From the NCBI GenBank assembly GCA_007125955.1, contig SLCF01000115.1, positions 1-56,928 on the forward strand: a stretch of DNA of 56,928 bases, in the 5' to 3' direction. The DNA is from Bacteroidales bacterium. Its GTDB lineage: Bacteria > Bacteroidota > Bacteroidia > Bacteroidales > PUMT01. Numbering within the stretch: the first letter of the stretch is position 1; the number at the start of each line of letters is the position of its first letter. Shown piece by piece: positions 17,634 to 27,209 of this stretch. The translations under genes and the position numbers were made by a program. Below the pieces are notes generated by a model, which was not told the origin of the DNA, did not search any database, and saw only the letters and a program-made list of their open reading frames with translations.

Positions 17634-19163
17634 ATGAGCGAAGAATTCATTGTCAACCTGCGTAATCTTAAACTGAGAGATTACAAGGATATTGCCGAAG
17701 CATACCGTCATGCTTATGAGAGCATTGATGATCCGCCCTGGAAATATTCTCATGTAAAAAAGCTTCTGAGGATTTTTCCGGAGGGACAGATATGTGTTGA
17801 GGTTAACGAAAAAGTAGTTGCATGTGCACTGTCAATAATAGTAGATTATAAAAAATTTGGCGACAGTCATACATACACTCAAATAATAGGTAATTATTCC
17901 TTTTCCACACATAACCCTGAGGGTGATGTTCTCTACGGCATCGATATTTTTGTTCATCCCGATTACAGGGATCTGAGACTTGGAAGAAGATTGTATGATG
18001 CAAGAAAAGAGTTGTGTGAGAACCTCAATCTAAGAGCTGTAATTGCGGGAGGACGTATACCCGGTTACAACAACTACTCTTCTGAAATGACCCCGAAGGA
18101 GTATATAGAAAAGGTAAAGATGAAATCAATTTACGACCCGATTCTATCATTTCAGATTTCGAACGATTTTCATGTGAAAAAGATACTCCGCAACTACCTT
18201 CCTTTTGACAATGAATCAAAAACCTATGCAACCCTCCTTGAGTGGAATAACATTTATTATGAGGAAAAGGAGCTTCTGATAGGAAGCAGGAAGTCGGTTG
18301 TGAGGCTTGGACTTGTACAGTGGCAGATGCGAACTACTTCATCTTTCGAATCGCTTGTTGAACAGATGGAATTTTTTGTTGATGCGGTTAGCGGCTATCA
18401 AAGCGACTTTATTGTGTTCCCCGAATTTTTCCATGCGCCTCTTATGGCAAGCTACAACCATATGAGCGAACCGGACGCCATAAGAAAACTGGCCGAGTAC
18501 TCCGTGCCGATAAGGGACAAGTTTGTTGATTTTGCAATATCTTACAATGTAAATATCATTTCCGGCAGTCTTCCCCTGTTTGAGGACGGCAGGCTTTACA
18601 ATGTAGCCTACCTTTGCAGGAGAGACGGCACCTGGGATATTCAGTACAAGATCCATATCACTCCCAATGAAATTATTACCTGGGGCCTTTCAGGCGGGAA
18701 CAAATTATCGGTATTTGAAAGTGATTCCGGTAAAATCGGGATACTGATCTGTTATGATGTGGAGTTCCCTGAACTTGCGCGTTTGATGGCTGAAGAAGAG
18801 GTGGAGATACTGTTTGTTCCGTTTCTTACCGATACCCAGAACGGTTACAACAGGATCAGGTACTGTTCGCAGGCACGTGCAATTGAGAATGAGTGTTATG
18901 TTGCAATAGCGGGTTGCGTTGGCAATCTTCCCAAAGTGAGCAATATGGATATCCAGTATGCACAGTCGGCTGTTTTCTCCCCATCCGATTTTGCTTTCTC
19001 AACAAATGCCGTTGTGAGCGAGACTACACCAAATACTGAAATGATGCTCGTTGTCGATGTAAACCTCGATCTGCTGAAAGAGCTGCGCTATAAGGGAACG
19101 GTCAGGAATATGCACGACAGGAGAAAGGACCTTTATACACTGAAATGGAACCGTAAAAAATAA
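17634..19163 (+). CDS. GNAT acetyltransferase fused to a nitrilase-superfamily hydrolase (YhcX-like)
   Basis: Two-domain cytoplasmic enzyme of 509 residues. Residues 10-205 are a GNAT N-acyltransferase domain with the acetyl-CoA loop around DLRLGRRLYDAR. Residues 220-500 are a carbon-nitrogen hydrolase with the triad E264 (FPEFF), K339 (QYKIH) and C373 (ICYDVEFPE). The same fusion is known as YhcX in Bacillus subtilis; its physiological substrate is not settled. The amidase domain could release what the GNAT domain makes, or both could act on one amide. It is nine bases upstream of purM, suggesting a common transcript. Confidence 0.9.
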   Translation: MSEEFIVNLRNLKLRDYKDIAEAYRHAYESIDDPPWKYSHVKKLLRIFPEGQICVEVNEKVVACALSIIVDYKKFGDSHTYTQIIGNYSFSTHNPEGDVLYGIDIFVHPDYRDLRLGRRLYDARKELCENLNLRAVIAGGRIPGYNNYSSEMTPKEYIEKVKMKSIYDPILSFQISNDFHVKKILRNYLPFDNESKTYATLLEWNNIYYEEKELLIGSRKSVVRLGLVQWQMRTTSSFESLVEQMEFFVDAVSGYQSDFIVFPEFFHAPLMASYNHMSEPDAIRKLAEYSVPIRDKFVDFAISYNVNIISGSLPLFEDGRLYNVAYLCRRDGTWDIQYKIHITPNEIITWGLSGGNKLSVFESDSGKIGILICYDVEFPELARLMAEEEVEILFVPFLTDTQNGYNRIRYCSQARAIENECYVAIAGCVGNLPKVSNMDIQYAQSAVFSPSDFAFSTNAVVSETTPNTEMMLVVDVNLDLLKELRYKGTVRNMHDRRKDLYTLKWNRKK

Positions 19164-19172
19164 TTTACTGCT

Positions 19173-20345
19173 ATGCAAAGTAAATCAAGATACGACAGAA
19201 GAGGTGTTTCTGCATCAAAGGAAGATGTTTTCAAGGCGATTAAAAATGTTGACAAGGGACTTTTCCCGGGAGCATTTTGTAAGATAGTACCCGATATACT
19301 TGGCGGCAACGATGAATTTTGCAATATAATGCATGCTGACGGTGCCGGTACAAAATCATCACTTGCTTACATTTACTGGAAAGAGACAGGGGATATGTCT
19401 GTCTGGAAAGGAATTGCAAAAGACGCAGTTGTGATGAACCTGGACGACCTCCTGTGTGTCGGTGCTGTTGACGGAATACTCCTTTCTTCAACAATAGGAC
19501 GGAACCGCAACCTGGTGCCGGGAGAAGTGATTTCGGCAATAATCAACGGAACAGAGGAATACCTTCAGGAACTGCGTGATCTTGGCATAGGTATATACAG
19601 CACCGGCGGCGAAACAGCTGATGTAGGCGATCTTGTACGCACCGTTATTGTTGATTCTGTAGTTACATGCCGGATAAAAAAGAATGATGTTATTTCAAAC
19701 CATAATATAGCTGACGGGGATGTGATAGTGGGTCTCTCATCAAGCGGTCAGGCTGCATATGAAGATTCCTGCAACAGCGGAATAGGCAGCAATGGCCTGA
19801 CTTCCGCACGGCATGACCTTTTTTCACCGGAAATAAAGAAAAAATACCCGGAAAGCTATGACAGGGAAATGCCTGATAACCTGGCCTATTCAGGCAGCTA
19901 CGGCCTGACAACAATGATCCCTGAAACAGGAATGGATGCGGGCAAAATGATGCTTTCACCTACACGCACATACGCGCCGGTAATAAAGGAGGTTCTTGAA
20001 GAGTACCGGGGATATATTCATGGTATGATACACTGTTCGGGCGGGGCGCAGACCAAGATACTTCACTTTGTCGACAATCTGCATGTAGTGAAGGATAACC
20101 TTTTTGATATCCCCCCACTGTTCCGGATGATACATGAAGAGTCCGATACCCCATGGGAGGAGATGTACAGGGTTTTTAACATGGGACACCGTTTTGAGAT
20201 CTATTTACCTTCCCGTTATGCAAAGGGGATAATCGATATTTCAAAGAAATACGGTATTGAGGCCAGAATTGTGGGCAATTGTATTGCATCTGAAAAAAGA
20301 AAGCTTACGCTCAAAACAGTCCGGGGAACTTTCGAATATTTTTAG
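19173..20345 (+). CDS. purM: Phosphoribosylformylglycinamidine cyclo-ligase (AIR synthase), Bacteroidetes-type
   Basis: Catalyses ATP-dependent ring closure of FGAM to AIR in purine synthesis. The opening RYDRRGVSASKED and the segments MHADGAGTKSS, WKGIAKDAVVMNLDDLLCVG and STGGETADVGD are those of the longer Bacteroidetes PurM. At 390 residues it is longer than the 345-residue E. coli enzyme because of inserts in the C-terminal half. It has no other purine genes as neighbours and shares a transcript with the GNAT-nitrilase gene. Confidence 0.93.
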   Translation: MQSKSRYDRRGVSASKEDVFKAIKNVDKGLFPGAFCKIVPDILGGNDEFCNIMHADGAGTKSSLAYIYWKETGDMSVWKGIAKDAVVMNLDDLLCVGAVDGILLSSTIGRNRNLVPGEVISAIINGTEEYLQELRDLGIGIYSTGGETADVGDLVRTVIVDSVVTCRIKKNDVISNHNIADGDVIVGLSSSGQAAYEDSCNSGIGSNGLTSARHDLFSPEIKKKYPESYDREMPDNLAYSGSYGLTTMIPETGMDAGKMMLSPTRTYAPVIKEVLEEYRGYIHGMIHCSGGAQTKILHFVDNLHVVKDNLFDIPPLFRMIHEESDTPWEEMYRVFNMGHRFEIYLPSRYAKGIIDISKKYGIEARIVGNCIASEKRKLTLKTVRGTFEYF

Positions 20346-20427
20346 ATTTTACGGGCATTTGTGCCTGTCGTTTTTGAATGAGCACTTTTTCATTCACCTG
20401 TGCGCAGCTTACCTTTAAAAAAACATT

Positions 20428-20435
20428 TATCTTTG
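20428..20435 (+). promoter_or_regulatory. Candidate -7 box of prfA
   Basis: TATCTTTG matches TAnnTTTG exactly and ends 29 bases before the preferred prfA start. No TTTG is visible at the -33 position. Confidence 0.5.
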
Positions 20436-20464
20436 CAAACGGATTCAATTAAATGCCAAATAGT

Positions 20465-21547
20465 ATGGCCGGAAATTTACTGGAAAAGCTCGAGGGTGTT
20501 AAGGCAAGATTTGACGAAGTAGGGAAACTGATAACCGATCCTGATGTTATCAACGATATGAAGCGTTATGTTAAGCTTAACAAGGAATATAAGGCACTCG
20601 GACCGATTATTGAAGCTTACTGGAAGTACAAGAATGTGATCAGCAACATTGAATCGGCCAGGGAGATACTTGCAGAAGAAAAGGATGAGGAGCTTCGTGA
20701 AATGGCCAGAACCGAGCTTGATGAGCTTAACAGGAAAGTTGAGGAGATGGAAGAAGAGATCAGATTGCTTCTGCTTCCAGTTGATCCTGAAGATGATAAG
20801 AACGCCATAGTTGAGATAAGGGCCGGAACCGGAGGTGATGAAGCCAGTATTTTTGCCGGAGACCTCTTCCGTATGTACAGCAAGTTTTGTGAAATGAGCC
20901 GGTGGAAGACAGAGGTGACACATTCAAATCCGGGTACAGCAGGAGGTTTCAAGGAAGTAGTATTCAAGGTTAGCGGTGAAGGCGTATATGGTGTTATGAA
21001 ATATGAGTCGGGAGTTCACCGTGTCCAGCGTGTACCGCAGACCGAAACCCAGGGAAGGGTGCACACTTCTGCAGCCAGTGTTGCGGTATTGCCTGAGGCC
21101 GAAGAATTTGAGATAGATCTGAAAAACGAAGACATAAGAAGGGATACCTACTGTGCTTCAGGACCGGGAGGGCAGTCGGTTAATACCACCTACTCGGCCG
21201 TGAGGCTTACCCACATACCTACCGGAATAGTGGTTACATGCCAGGACCAGAAATCGCAGCTGAAGAATTACGACAAGGCTCTTCAGGAGCTTCGTACCAG
21301 GATCTACAACCTGGAATACCAGAAATACCTGGATGAAATATCATCGAAGAGGAAAACAATGGTTTCAACAGGCGACCGGTCTGCAAAGATCAGAACCTAT
21401 AACTATCAGCAGGGGAGGGTTACGGATCACCGTATAAACCTGACGCTCTACAACCTGAATTCAATACTTGACGGTAACATACAGGAGGTTATTGAAAAGC
21501 TTCAAATGGCTGAAAATGCCGAAAGGCTCAAGGCGCAGAACCTTTAG
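20465..21547 (+). CDS. prfA: Peptide chain release factor 1
   Basis: Recognises UAA and UAG stop codons and triggers peptide release on the ribosome. The GGQ loop is G235-G236-Q237, preceded by CASGP and followed by SVNTT. The codon-recognition motif PxT reads PQT in VPQTETQGR. At 360 residues it is full length. I choose ATG 20465 (MAGNLLEKLEG) because family members open similarly; ATG 20453 would add four residues. pyrF follows after only three bases, which indicates co-transcription. Confidence 0.97.
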   Translation: MAGNLLEKLEGVKARFDEVGKLITDPDVINDMKRYVKLNKEYKALGPIIEAYWKYKNVISNIESAREILAEEKDEELREMARTELDELNRKVEEMEEEIRLLLLPVDPEDDKNAIVEIRAGTGGDEASIFAGDLFRMYSKFCEMSRWKTEVTHSNPGTAGGFKEVVFKVSGEGVYGVMKYESGVHRVQRVPQTETQGRVHTSAASVAVLPEAEEFEIDLKNEDIRRDTYCASGPGGQSVNTTYSAVRLTHIPTGIVVTCQDQKSQLKNYDKALQELRTRIYNLEYQKYLDEISSKRKTMVSTGDRSAKIRTYNYQQGRVTDHRINLTLYNLNSILDGNIQEVIEKLQMAENAERLKAQNL

Positions 21548-21550
21548 ATT

Positions 21551-22384
21551 ATGAATGCATCGGAATTGTTTGAGGAGATACGCAAGAAAAGGAGTTTCCT
21601 GTGTGTGGGACTCGACCCCGATCCGGATAAACTTCCGGAAAGTGTGATGAAAAATGACGATCCTCTGTTTGAATTCAACAAGAAGATAATTGATGCAACG
21701 GCACCTTTTGCCGTGGCCTATAAACCCAATATTGCCTTTTATGAATCAGCAGGGGCAACCGGTTGGTGGAGCCTCGAAAAAACAGTTGAGTATATAAGGA
21801 AAAAGTATCCCGGAATGTTTCTTATTGCAGATGCAAAGAGAGGGGATATAGGCAATTCGTCAGCCGGGTATGCCAGGGCTTTCCTTGTTAACATGGGTTT
21901 TGATGCTGTTACCGTGGCGCCTTATATGGGGGAGGATTCTGTGAAGCCTTTTCTCGAATTCAAAGGAAAATGGGCTGTGGTTCTTGCACTTACCTCCAAC
22001 CCCGGTGCGGAAGATTTCCAGTTAAGCGGTGAAAGTGAAACAGGGGAGCCGTTATTTGAAAGAGTGCTGAAAAAAGCTGTAAAATGGGGTACTCCTGACA
22101 ATTTAATGTTTGTTATCGGGGCAACCCGGGATGAGATGCTTAAGCATGTTCGCAGTATCGTTCCGGGTCATTTCCTGCTGGTGCCCGGTGTGGGTGCACA
22201 GGGTGGTTCGCTTGAAAATGTTGCCCGCAGCGGTATGAACGAACAATGCGGACTGCTTGTGAACTGCTCCCGGAGCATTATATACGCGGATGACGGGGAT
22301 GAATTTGATATAGCTGCCGGCCGCAAAGCTCTTGAAGTTAGCGAAAAAATGGAAGCACTTCTTACGGAAAAAGGGTTGGTTTGA
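21551..22384 (+). CDS. pyrF: Orotidine 5'-phosphate decarboxylase, long type
   Basis: Last step of UMP synthesis: decarboxylation of OMP. D94, K96 and D99 of the DAKRGDIG catalytic segment are present, with GLDPDPDKLP at the N-terminus and LVPGVGAQGG as the phosphate-binding loop near the C-terminus. At 277 residues it is the longer type 2 form, as usual in Bacteroidota and mycobacteria. It starts three bases after the prfA stop. Confidence 0.96.
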   Translation: MNASELFEEIRKKRSFLCVGLDPDPDKLPESVMKNDDPLFEFNKKIIDATAPFAVAYKPNIAFYESAGATGWWSLEKTVEYIRKKYPGMFLIADAKRGDIGNSSAGYARAFLVNMGFDAVTVAPYMGEDSVKPFLEFKGKWAVVLALTSNPGAEDFQLSGESETGEPLFERVLKKAVKWGTPDNLMFVIGATRDEMLKHVRSIVPGHFLLVPGVGAQGGSLENVARSGMNEQCGLLVNCSRSIIYADDGDEFDIAAGRKALEVSEKMEALLTEKGLV

Positions 22385-22439
22385 TCTCGGTATTCAAATA
22401 ACCGGTGATAATTTGATTTAATGATTAACCGGATTATCA

Positions 22440-23726
22440 ATGATCTCTGAACCAGTAAATGAGGAATTTTTGCATTATCTCTGGCAGCAAAGGCTGTTTG
22501 ACCCTGCTTCAATGGTTGCTTCAACCGGAGAGAATCTGGAGGTGCTTGATCCGGGTATTATAAATCACGATTCCGGACCCGATTTTTTCAATGCCAAGAT
22601 TCGTTTCGGTTCAACTACATGGGCCGGCAATGTTGAAATTCATCTAAGGTCATCAGACTGGCTCAGGCACGGGCACCATCTCGACAGGGCTTATGACAAT
22701 GTTATTCTCCAGGTAGTGGTGGAAAACGATGTTGATATAAAACGTGCCGGCGGTCAATCCCTTTCCTGTATAGAGATAAGATATGACAACCGTCTTTTTG
22801 ATAATTACATGAGTCTTGTAAAAAGTGAAAAATGGATTCCCTGTGAGAAGAGAATAGGGGAGGCGGCAGGTACTGCCATCACCGGTCAATGGCTTGATAA
22901 GCTTGCAATGGAAAGGCTTGAAGGCAAATCAGCAAGGCTGCAGCAGATGCTTGTTGAAAATGGATATGACTGGGAAGGGACTTTATACCGCCAGCTTGCA
23001 CGCAACTTCGGTCTTAAGCTGAACGGACTTCCTTTTGAAATGGTTGCAGTTAACACTCCCCTGAAAATTGTTGCAAAACACAAAGATAACCTGATGCAGG
23101 TTGAAGCATTGCTTTTCGGCCAGGCCGGAATGCTTGCGGAAGAAAAGGGAGATCCTTACTACTTGCAGCTTAGAAGGGAGTATTTGTACTTGAGGCGCAA
23201 ATACAAGCTTGAACCGGTGGAAAGCCATCTGTGGAAATTCCTCCGGCTGCGGCCTTCCAATTTCCCAACAATAAGGATCGCTCAGTTTGCCTCGTTGGTG
23301 CAGGGTTCATGGGGACTTTTTTCAAGAGTGATTGAAGATCCCTGTCCGGAGCATTTAAGAAAGATCTTCAGCTCTACAGCATCACGCTATTGGGATAATC
23401 ACTATGTTTTCAACAGGGAAAGCATCAGATCGAAAAAGAAGACCGGAAGGGTGATGCTCAACCTCCTGCTTATAAATACTGTAATACCGCTACTCTATTT
23501 GTACGGGATTAAAAAGGATGACAACAGCTGCAGGGAAAGAGCCATAATGCTGCTCAGGAAGCTGGAAGCAGAGAGCAATTCTGTAATTGACAAATGGAAA
23601 GAGTTGAAAATCAAAGTGCCGGATTCTTTCACCTCCCAGGCTTTATTACACCTGAAGAAAGAGTACTGCAACCGCCGGGAGTGCCTCAGGTGCCCTGCGG
23701 GTGATTATCTGATACGCAAATCCTGA
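22440..23726 (+). CDS. DUF2851 family protein
   Basis: A 428-residue protein matching the Bacteroidota family DUF2851, of unknown function. The N-terminal segment around residues 35-110 (PGIINHDSGPDFFNAK, then GNVEIHLRSSDW and H/D-rich residues) resembles a nuclease-like core with conserved acidic and histidine residues. The C-terminus carries a cysteine cluster, CNRRECLRCPAG, that could bind metal. It is 55 bases downstream of pyrF on the same strand and probably belongs to the prfA-pyrF transcript. A nuclease role is only a structural impression. Confidence 0.85.
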   Translation: MISEPVNEEFLHYLWQQRLFDPASMVASTGENLEVLDPGIINHDSGPDFFNAKIRFGSTTWAGNVEIHLRSSDWLRHGHHLDRAYDNVILQVVVENDVDIKRAGGQSLSCIEIRYDNRLFDNYMSLVKSEKWIPCEKRIGEAAGTAITGQWLDKLAMERLEGKSARLQQMLVENGYDWEGTLYRQLARNFGLKLNGLPFEMVAVNTPLKIVAKHKDNLMQVEALLFGQAGMLAEEKGDPYYLQLRREYLYLRRKYKLEPVESHLWKFLRLRPSNFPTIRIAQFASLVQGSWGLFSRVIEDPCPEHLRKIFSSTASRYWDNHYVFNRESIRSKKKTGRVMLNLLLINTVIPLLYLYGIKKDDNSCRERAIMLLRKLEAESNSVIDKWKELKIKVPDSFTSQALLHLKKEYCNRRECLRCPAGDYLIRKS

Positions 23727-23796
23727 TAAAAATATATAAAACGGGTGTTATCTTTTAACAAAAATGAGATATTAATGCATATTTTTATCAAACTTG

Positions 23797-23827
23797 TTTG
23801 ACTGTTTAAAAAAAATGGATAATTTTG
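23797..23827 (+). promoter_or_regulatory. Promoter of rpsO
   Basis: TTTG at 23797-23800, exactly 19 bases, then TAATTTTG at 23820-23827. Both Bacteroidota elements match consensus with ideal spacing, the best promoter in the window. The rpsO ATG is 45 bases after the -7 box. Confidence 0.8.
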
Positions 23828-23871
23828 CACATCTTATTAAGGTGTAAATAATATAAATTTTGGAAATAAAT

Positions 23872-24141
23872 ATGTATCTGACAACTGAGAAAAAGAGAGA
23901 ATTTTTTGGAAAATACGGAAAATCTGAAACTGATACAGGTTCAACCGAAGGACAAATAGCTTTGTTCACCCACCGGATAAATTATTTGACCGGTCATCTG
24001 AAAACCCACCGCAAGGATTTCAGCACACAGCGGGCTCTGGTAATACTGGTGGGCAAGAGGAGGAAACTGCTGAATTATCTCATAAACAGAGATATTGAGA
24101 GATACAGGGCAATTATCAAATCCCTGGGAATTAGAAAATAA
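23872..24141 (+). CDS. rpsO: 30S ribosomal protein S15
   Basis: Binds 16S rRNA early in small-subunit assembly. The 89 residues are the standard length. The sequence shows [28 protein letters not shown] and [10 protein letters not shown], which are S15 hallmarks. ATG 23872 (MYLTTEKKR) is chosen over an ATG-less extension upstream. It is followed by a hairpin terminator and then pnp, the classical rpsO-pnp order. Confidence 0.98.
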   Translation: MYLTTEKKREFFGKYGKSETDTGSTEGQIALFTHRINYLTGHLKTHRKDFSTQRALVILVGKRRKLLNYLINRDIERYRAIIKSLGIRK

Positions 24142-24156
24142 TATTTATAGAAAATT

Positions 24157-24187
24157 AAAAAAGGCAATTTTCAATTGCCTTTTTTTG
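24157..24187 (+). terminator. Hairpin between rpsO and pnp
   Basis: AAAAAAGGCAATT (24157-24169) pairs with AATTGCCTTTTTT (24173-24185) over a 3-base loop and ends in a T-run. It begins 16 bases after the rpsO stop and should stop a fraction of transcripts before pnp. Confidence 0.88.
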
Positions 24188-24210
24188 TATGATAATTTAA
24201 TAACCGGAAT

Positions 24211-26346
24211 ATGTTTAAAAAATTTGAAAAGACCATCGACCTTGGAGATGGAAGGTCAATAAAACTTGAAACAGGAAAACTTGCAAGACAGGCAGACGGG
24301 GCAGTAGAAGTTACTATGGGACGTACAAAGTTGCTGGCAACTGTAGTTTCAGCAAAGGAAGGAAGAGAAGATGCGGATTTCATGCCCCTCTCAGTGGAAT
24401 ACAGGGAGAAGTTCGCTTCAATTGGAAGAATACCGGGCGGATTTTTGAAAAGGGAGGCCAGGCCTGGAGATAATGAAATTCTTATCTCGCGTCTTGTTGA
24501 CAGGGCATTACGTCCGTTGTTCCCTGAAGATTACCATGCGGAGACTTTCGTTACCATAGATCTCATTTCGGCTGACAAGGACATAATGCCTGATTCACTC
24601 GCCGGACTTGCAGCATCGGCTGCGTTAAGTGTTTCAGATATTCCTTTCAAAGGGCCTGTTTCCGAGGTCAGGGTGGCGAGAATAGACGGGAGTTTCGTTA
24701 TAAACCCGACATTCATGGAAAATGAAAAGGCGGATATTGATCTTTTGGTTGGAGCTACTGAAGATAATGTCATGATGGTGGAAGGTGAGATGAATGAAGT
24801 GTCGGAAGCAGATACGCTTGAAGCAATAAAAGTTGCCCACGAGGCTGTGAAGGCTCAGTGCAGGGCACAAAACGAGCTTATGGAAATGACAGAAAAAACA
24901 AAGAAACGTGAATACTGTCACGAAGTAAGCGATGAGGAGCTCAGGAAGAAGGTGGATGAGGAAACATATCAGAAATGTTACGAAGCCGCCAAAAGTATAA
25001 GATCAAAGCAGGAAAGATCTGAAGCTTTTGAAAAAATCAGAAAAGATTTTATAGAATCCCTTCCGGAAGAGCCTGAAGTAAATGAAGCGCTCGTTAAGCG
25101 TTACTTCTATGAAACGCAAAAAGAGGCTGTCCGGAATATGATCCTTGATGAAGGAATCCGTCTGGACGGCAGAAAACCGGATGAGATCCGCAATATTGAG
25201 TGCGAGGTAGATTATTTACCTGCCGCTCATGGTTCTGCTCTTTTCACCAGGGGAGAAACCCAGTCGCTTACTACAGTTACGCTCGGTACCAAGATGGACG
25301 AGAAAATGATTGATGAGGTTTTACGGAAAGGTAAAGACAAGTTCGTTCTCCATTATAATTTCCCCCCTTATTCCACTGGTGATGCAAGGCCGATACGCGG
25401 ACTTTCGCGCAGGGAAGTGGGACACGGGAACCTGGCACACAGGGCGCTGAAGCGTATGGTGCCTGTTGATTCAGATAATCCTTACGCTATCAGGGTTGTT
25501 TCGGATATACTAGAATCCAACGGGTCATCTTCCATGGCAACGGTATGCGCAGGATCCCTGGCGCTTATGGATACCGGGATATCAATGAAAAAACCTGTTT
25601 CCGGTATTGCTATGGGATTGATAACAGATCCTGAATCCGGAAAATTTGCAATATTATCGGATATACTTGGCGACGAGGATCATCTCGGAGATATGGACTT
25701 CAAGGTTGCCGGGACTAATGATGGAATTACCGCCACTCAAATGGATATAAAGGTTGGCGGTCTTTCTTATGAAATTATTGCAAAGGCTCTGGAGCAGGCA
25801 AAGGAGGGAAGGCTTTTCATACTTAATAAAATGAATGAGGTTCTTAGTGAGTCACGTTCGGAGCTTAAACCCCATGTTCCGAGGATAGAACAGATCAGAA
25901 TACAGAAAGATATGATAGGTGCCATTATAGGACCGGGAGGGAAAGTGATACAGGATATTCAGGCAAAAACCGGGGCTACAATTATTGTTGAGGAAGTTGA
26001 CAATATGGGTATAGTTGATGTTTTTGCTGAAAACAAGGAGGTCATAGATGAGGCTATGAAAATGATCAAAAACATAGTGGCATCACCCGAATCCGGTGAG
26101 GTATATATGGGCAAGGTCAAATCGGTTGTCTCCTTCGGGGCATTTGTTGAAATAATGCCGGGCAAGGAAGGCCTGCTCCATATTTCTGAAATAACATGGG
26201 AAAGGCTCAACAAGGTTGAAGATGTTCTGAAAGAAGGGGATGAAGTTGAGGTCAAGCTTATAGATGTTGATGAAAAAAGCGGCAAGCTCAAGTTATCAAG
26301 GAAAGTTCTTCTTCCGAAACCTGAGGGGAATAAAAAAAGAGATTAG
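24211..26346 (+). CDS. pnp: Polyribonucleotide nucleotidyltransferase (PNPase)
   Basis: Phosphorolytic 3'-5' exoribonuclease of the RNA degradation machinery; a homotrimer with a central channel. Domain order: first RNase PH fold about 10-140, helical linker about 145-300, catalytic RNase PH fold about 310-545, KH domain with GPGG near 571-574, and S1 domain beginning at about 632 ([14 protein letters not shown]). The length of 711 is normal. It follows the rpsO hairpin with only 24 bases between, so it may depend on read-through from rpsO. The C-terminus ends in a short lysine-rich tail. Confidence 0.98.
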   Translation: MFKKFEKTIDLGDGRSIKLETGKLARQADGAVEVTMGRTKLLATVVSAKEGREDADFMPLSVEYREKFASIGRIPGGFLKREARPGDNEILISRLVDRALRPLFPEDYHAETFVTIDLISADKDIMPDSLAGLAASAALSVSDIPFKGPVSEVRVARIDGSFVINPTFMENEKADIDLLVGATEDNVMMVEGEMNEVSEADTLEAIKVAHEAVKAQCRAQNELMEMTEKTKKREYCHEVSDEELRKKVDEETYQKCYEAAKSIRSKQERSEAFEKIRKDFIESLPEEPEVNEALVKRYFYETQKEAVRNMILDEGIRLDGRKPDEIRNIECEVDYLPAAHGSALFTRGETQSLTTVTLGTKMDEKMIDEVLRKGKDKFVLHYNFPPYSTGDARPIRGLSRREVGHGNLAHRALKRMVPVDSDNPYAIRVVSDILESNGSSSMATVCAGSLALMDTGISMKKPVSGIAMGLITDPESGKFAILSDILGDEDHLGDMDFKVAGTNDGITATQMDIKVGGLSYEIIAKALEQAKEGRLFILNKMNEVLSESRSELKPHVPRIEQIRIQKDMIGAIIGPGGKVIQDIQAKTGATIIVEEVDNMGIVDVFAENKEVIDEAMKMIKNIVASPESGEVYMGKVKSVVSFGAFVEIMPGKEGLLHISEITWERLNKVEDVLKEGDEVEVKLIDVDEKSGKLKLSRKVLLPKPEGNKKRD

Positions 26347-26436
26347 GTCCCGTATCCGTTTCAGGAAGCCGGCCTGTTCCTGATTGACTTTGGCAGCCGG
26401 CAGAAGAGTGCTTTTTACTTTATCTGATCTCCGGCC

Positions 26437-27075
26437 ATGCAGATGGTATTAAAAAATCTTGTGATAGAGGGCAACATTGGAGCCGGCAAAACATTGCTGG
26501 CTGAAATGATAAGTGAAAAATTCGAAGGGAGAATGGTTGCCGAACAAAAGTCACCAAATCCCTTTTTGCCAAAATTTTATTCCACCCCCGCCCGTTATGC
26601 ACTTCCCCTCGAAATGTCGCTTCTTGCAGAGCGTTACAGTCAGTTAAAAGAGATGACCAGTGCGGCAGACGGCAATTTACTTTCGGTATGGGACTATTAT
26701 ATCTGGAAATCAATGGTTTTTTCCGGTATTACGCTGAACGATGATGACCGGGAAATTTTCCGCAGCATTTATTCAATAATGTCAGAACCTTTTCCGGTAC
26801 CTGACTTATATGTATATTTACACAAATCGGTTGACAAGCTTCTGGAAAACATCAGTAAGAGGGGCAGACCCTATGAAAGGAGTATAGATGCATCTTACCT
26901 TTTAAAAATTGAAAAAGGGTACTTCAGTTACATGAAAGGGCAGGAAGGTGTTAAAATACTGGTAATCAACACCAATAAACTGGATTTTGCAGGGAATAAA
27001 AATGATTTTTTTACCATTACGGATTTAATATTCAATAAACCGCACCCTGTAGGGATGACTACTGTATTGTTTTAA
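26437..27075 (+). CDS. Deoxynucleoside kinase family protein
   Basis: Predicted ATP-dependent kinase of deoxyribonucleosides in a salvage pathway. The P-loop is GNIGAGKT near residues 10-17. The substrate-side segment EMSLLAERYSQL and the lid region SKRGRPYERSID are present. The usual DRS/DRY motif after the third strand reads WDYYIWKS, so the canonical Arg is missing; related Bacteroidota proteins appear to have a similar DY form. ATG 26443 is an alternative start. A GCCGGC/GCCGGC stem between pnp and this gene is too weak to call as a terminator. Substrate preference is unknown. Confidence 0.82.
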   Translation: MQMVLKNLVIEGNIGAGKTLLAEMISEKFEGRMVAEQKSPNPFLPKFYSTPARYALPLEMSLLAERYSQLKEMTSAADGNLLSVWDYYIWKSMVFSGITLNDDDREIFRSIYSIMSEPFPVPDLYVYLHKSVDKLLENISKRGRPYERSIDASYLLKIEKGYFSYMKGQEGVKILVINTNKLDFAGNKNDFFTITDLIFNKPHPVGMTTVLF

Positions 27076-27131
27076 TATTAAAATTGTTTAAAAAAAAGGC
27101 CTGACATTACGCATTTATTGCAAAAAAGTAT

Positions 27132-27139
27132 TAAGTTTG
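27132..27139 (+). promoter_or_regulatory. Candidate -7 box of the TPR lipoprotein gene
   Basis: TAAGTTTG matches TAnnTTTG exactly, 70 bases before the chosen ATG. No good -33 element is seen. Confidence 0.45.
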
Positions 27140-27209
27140 TAACTGTTTTGGATAATTGTAGTAAACCATTGAGCCAAAATTGAATTGTATAACAAATAAA
27201 AATTTCATT

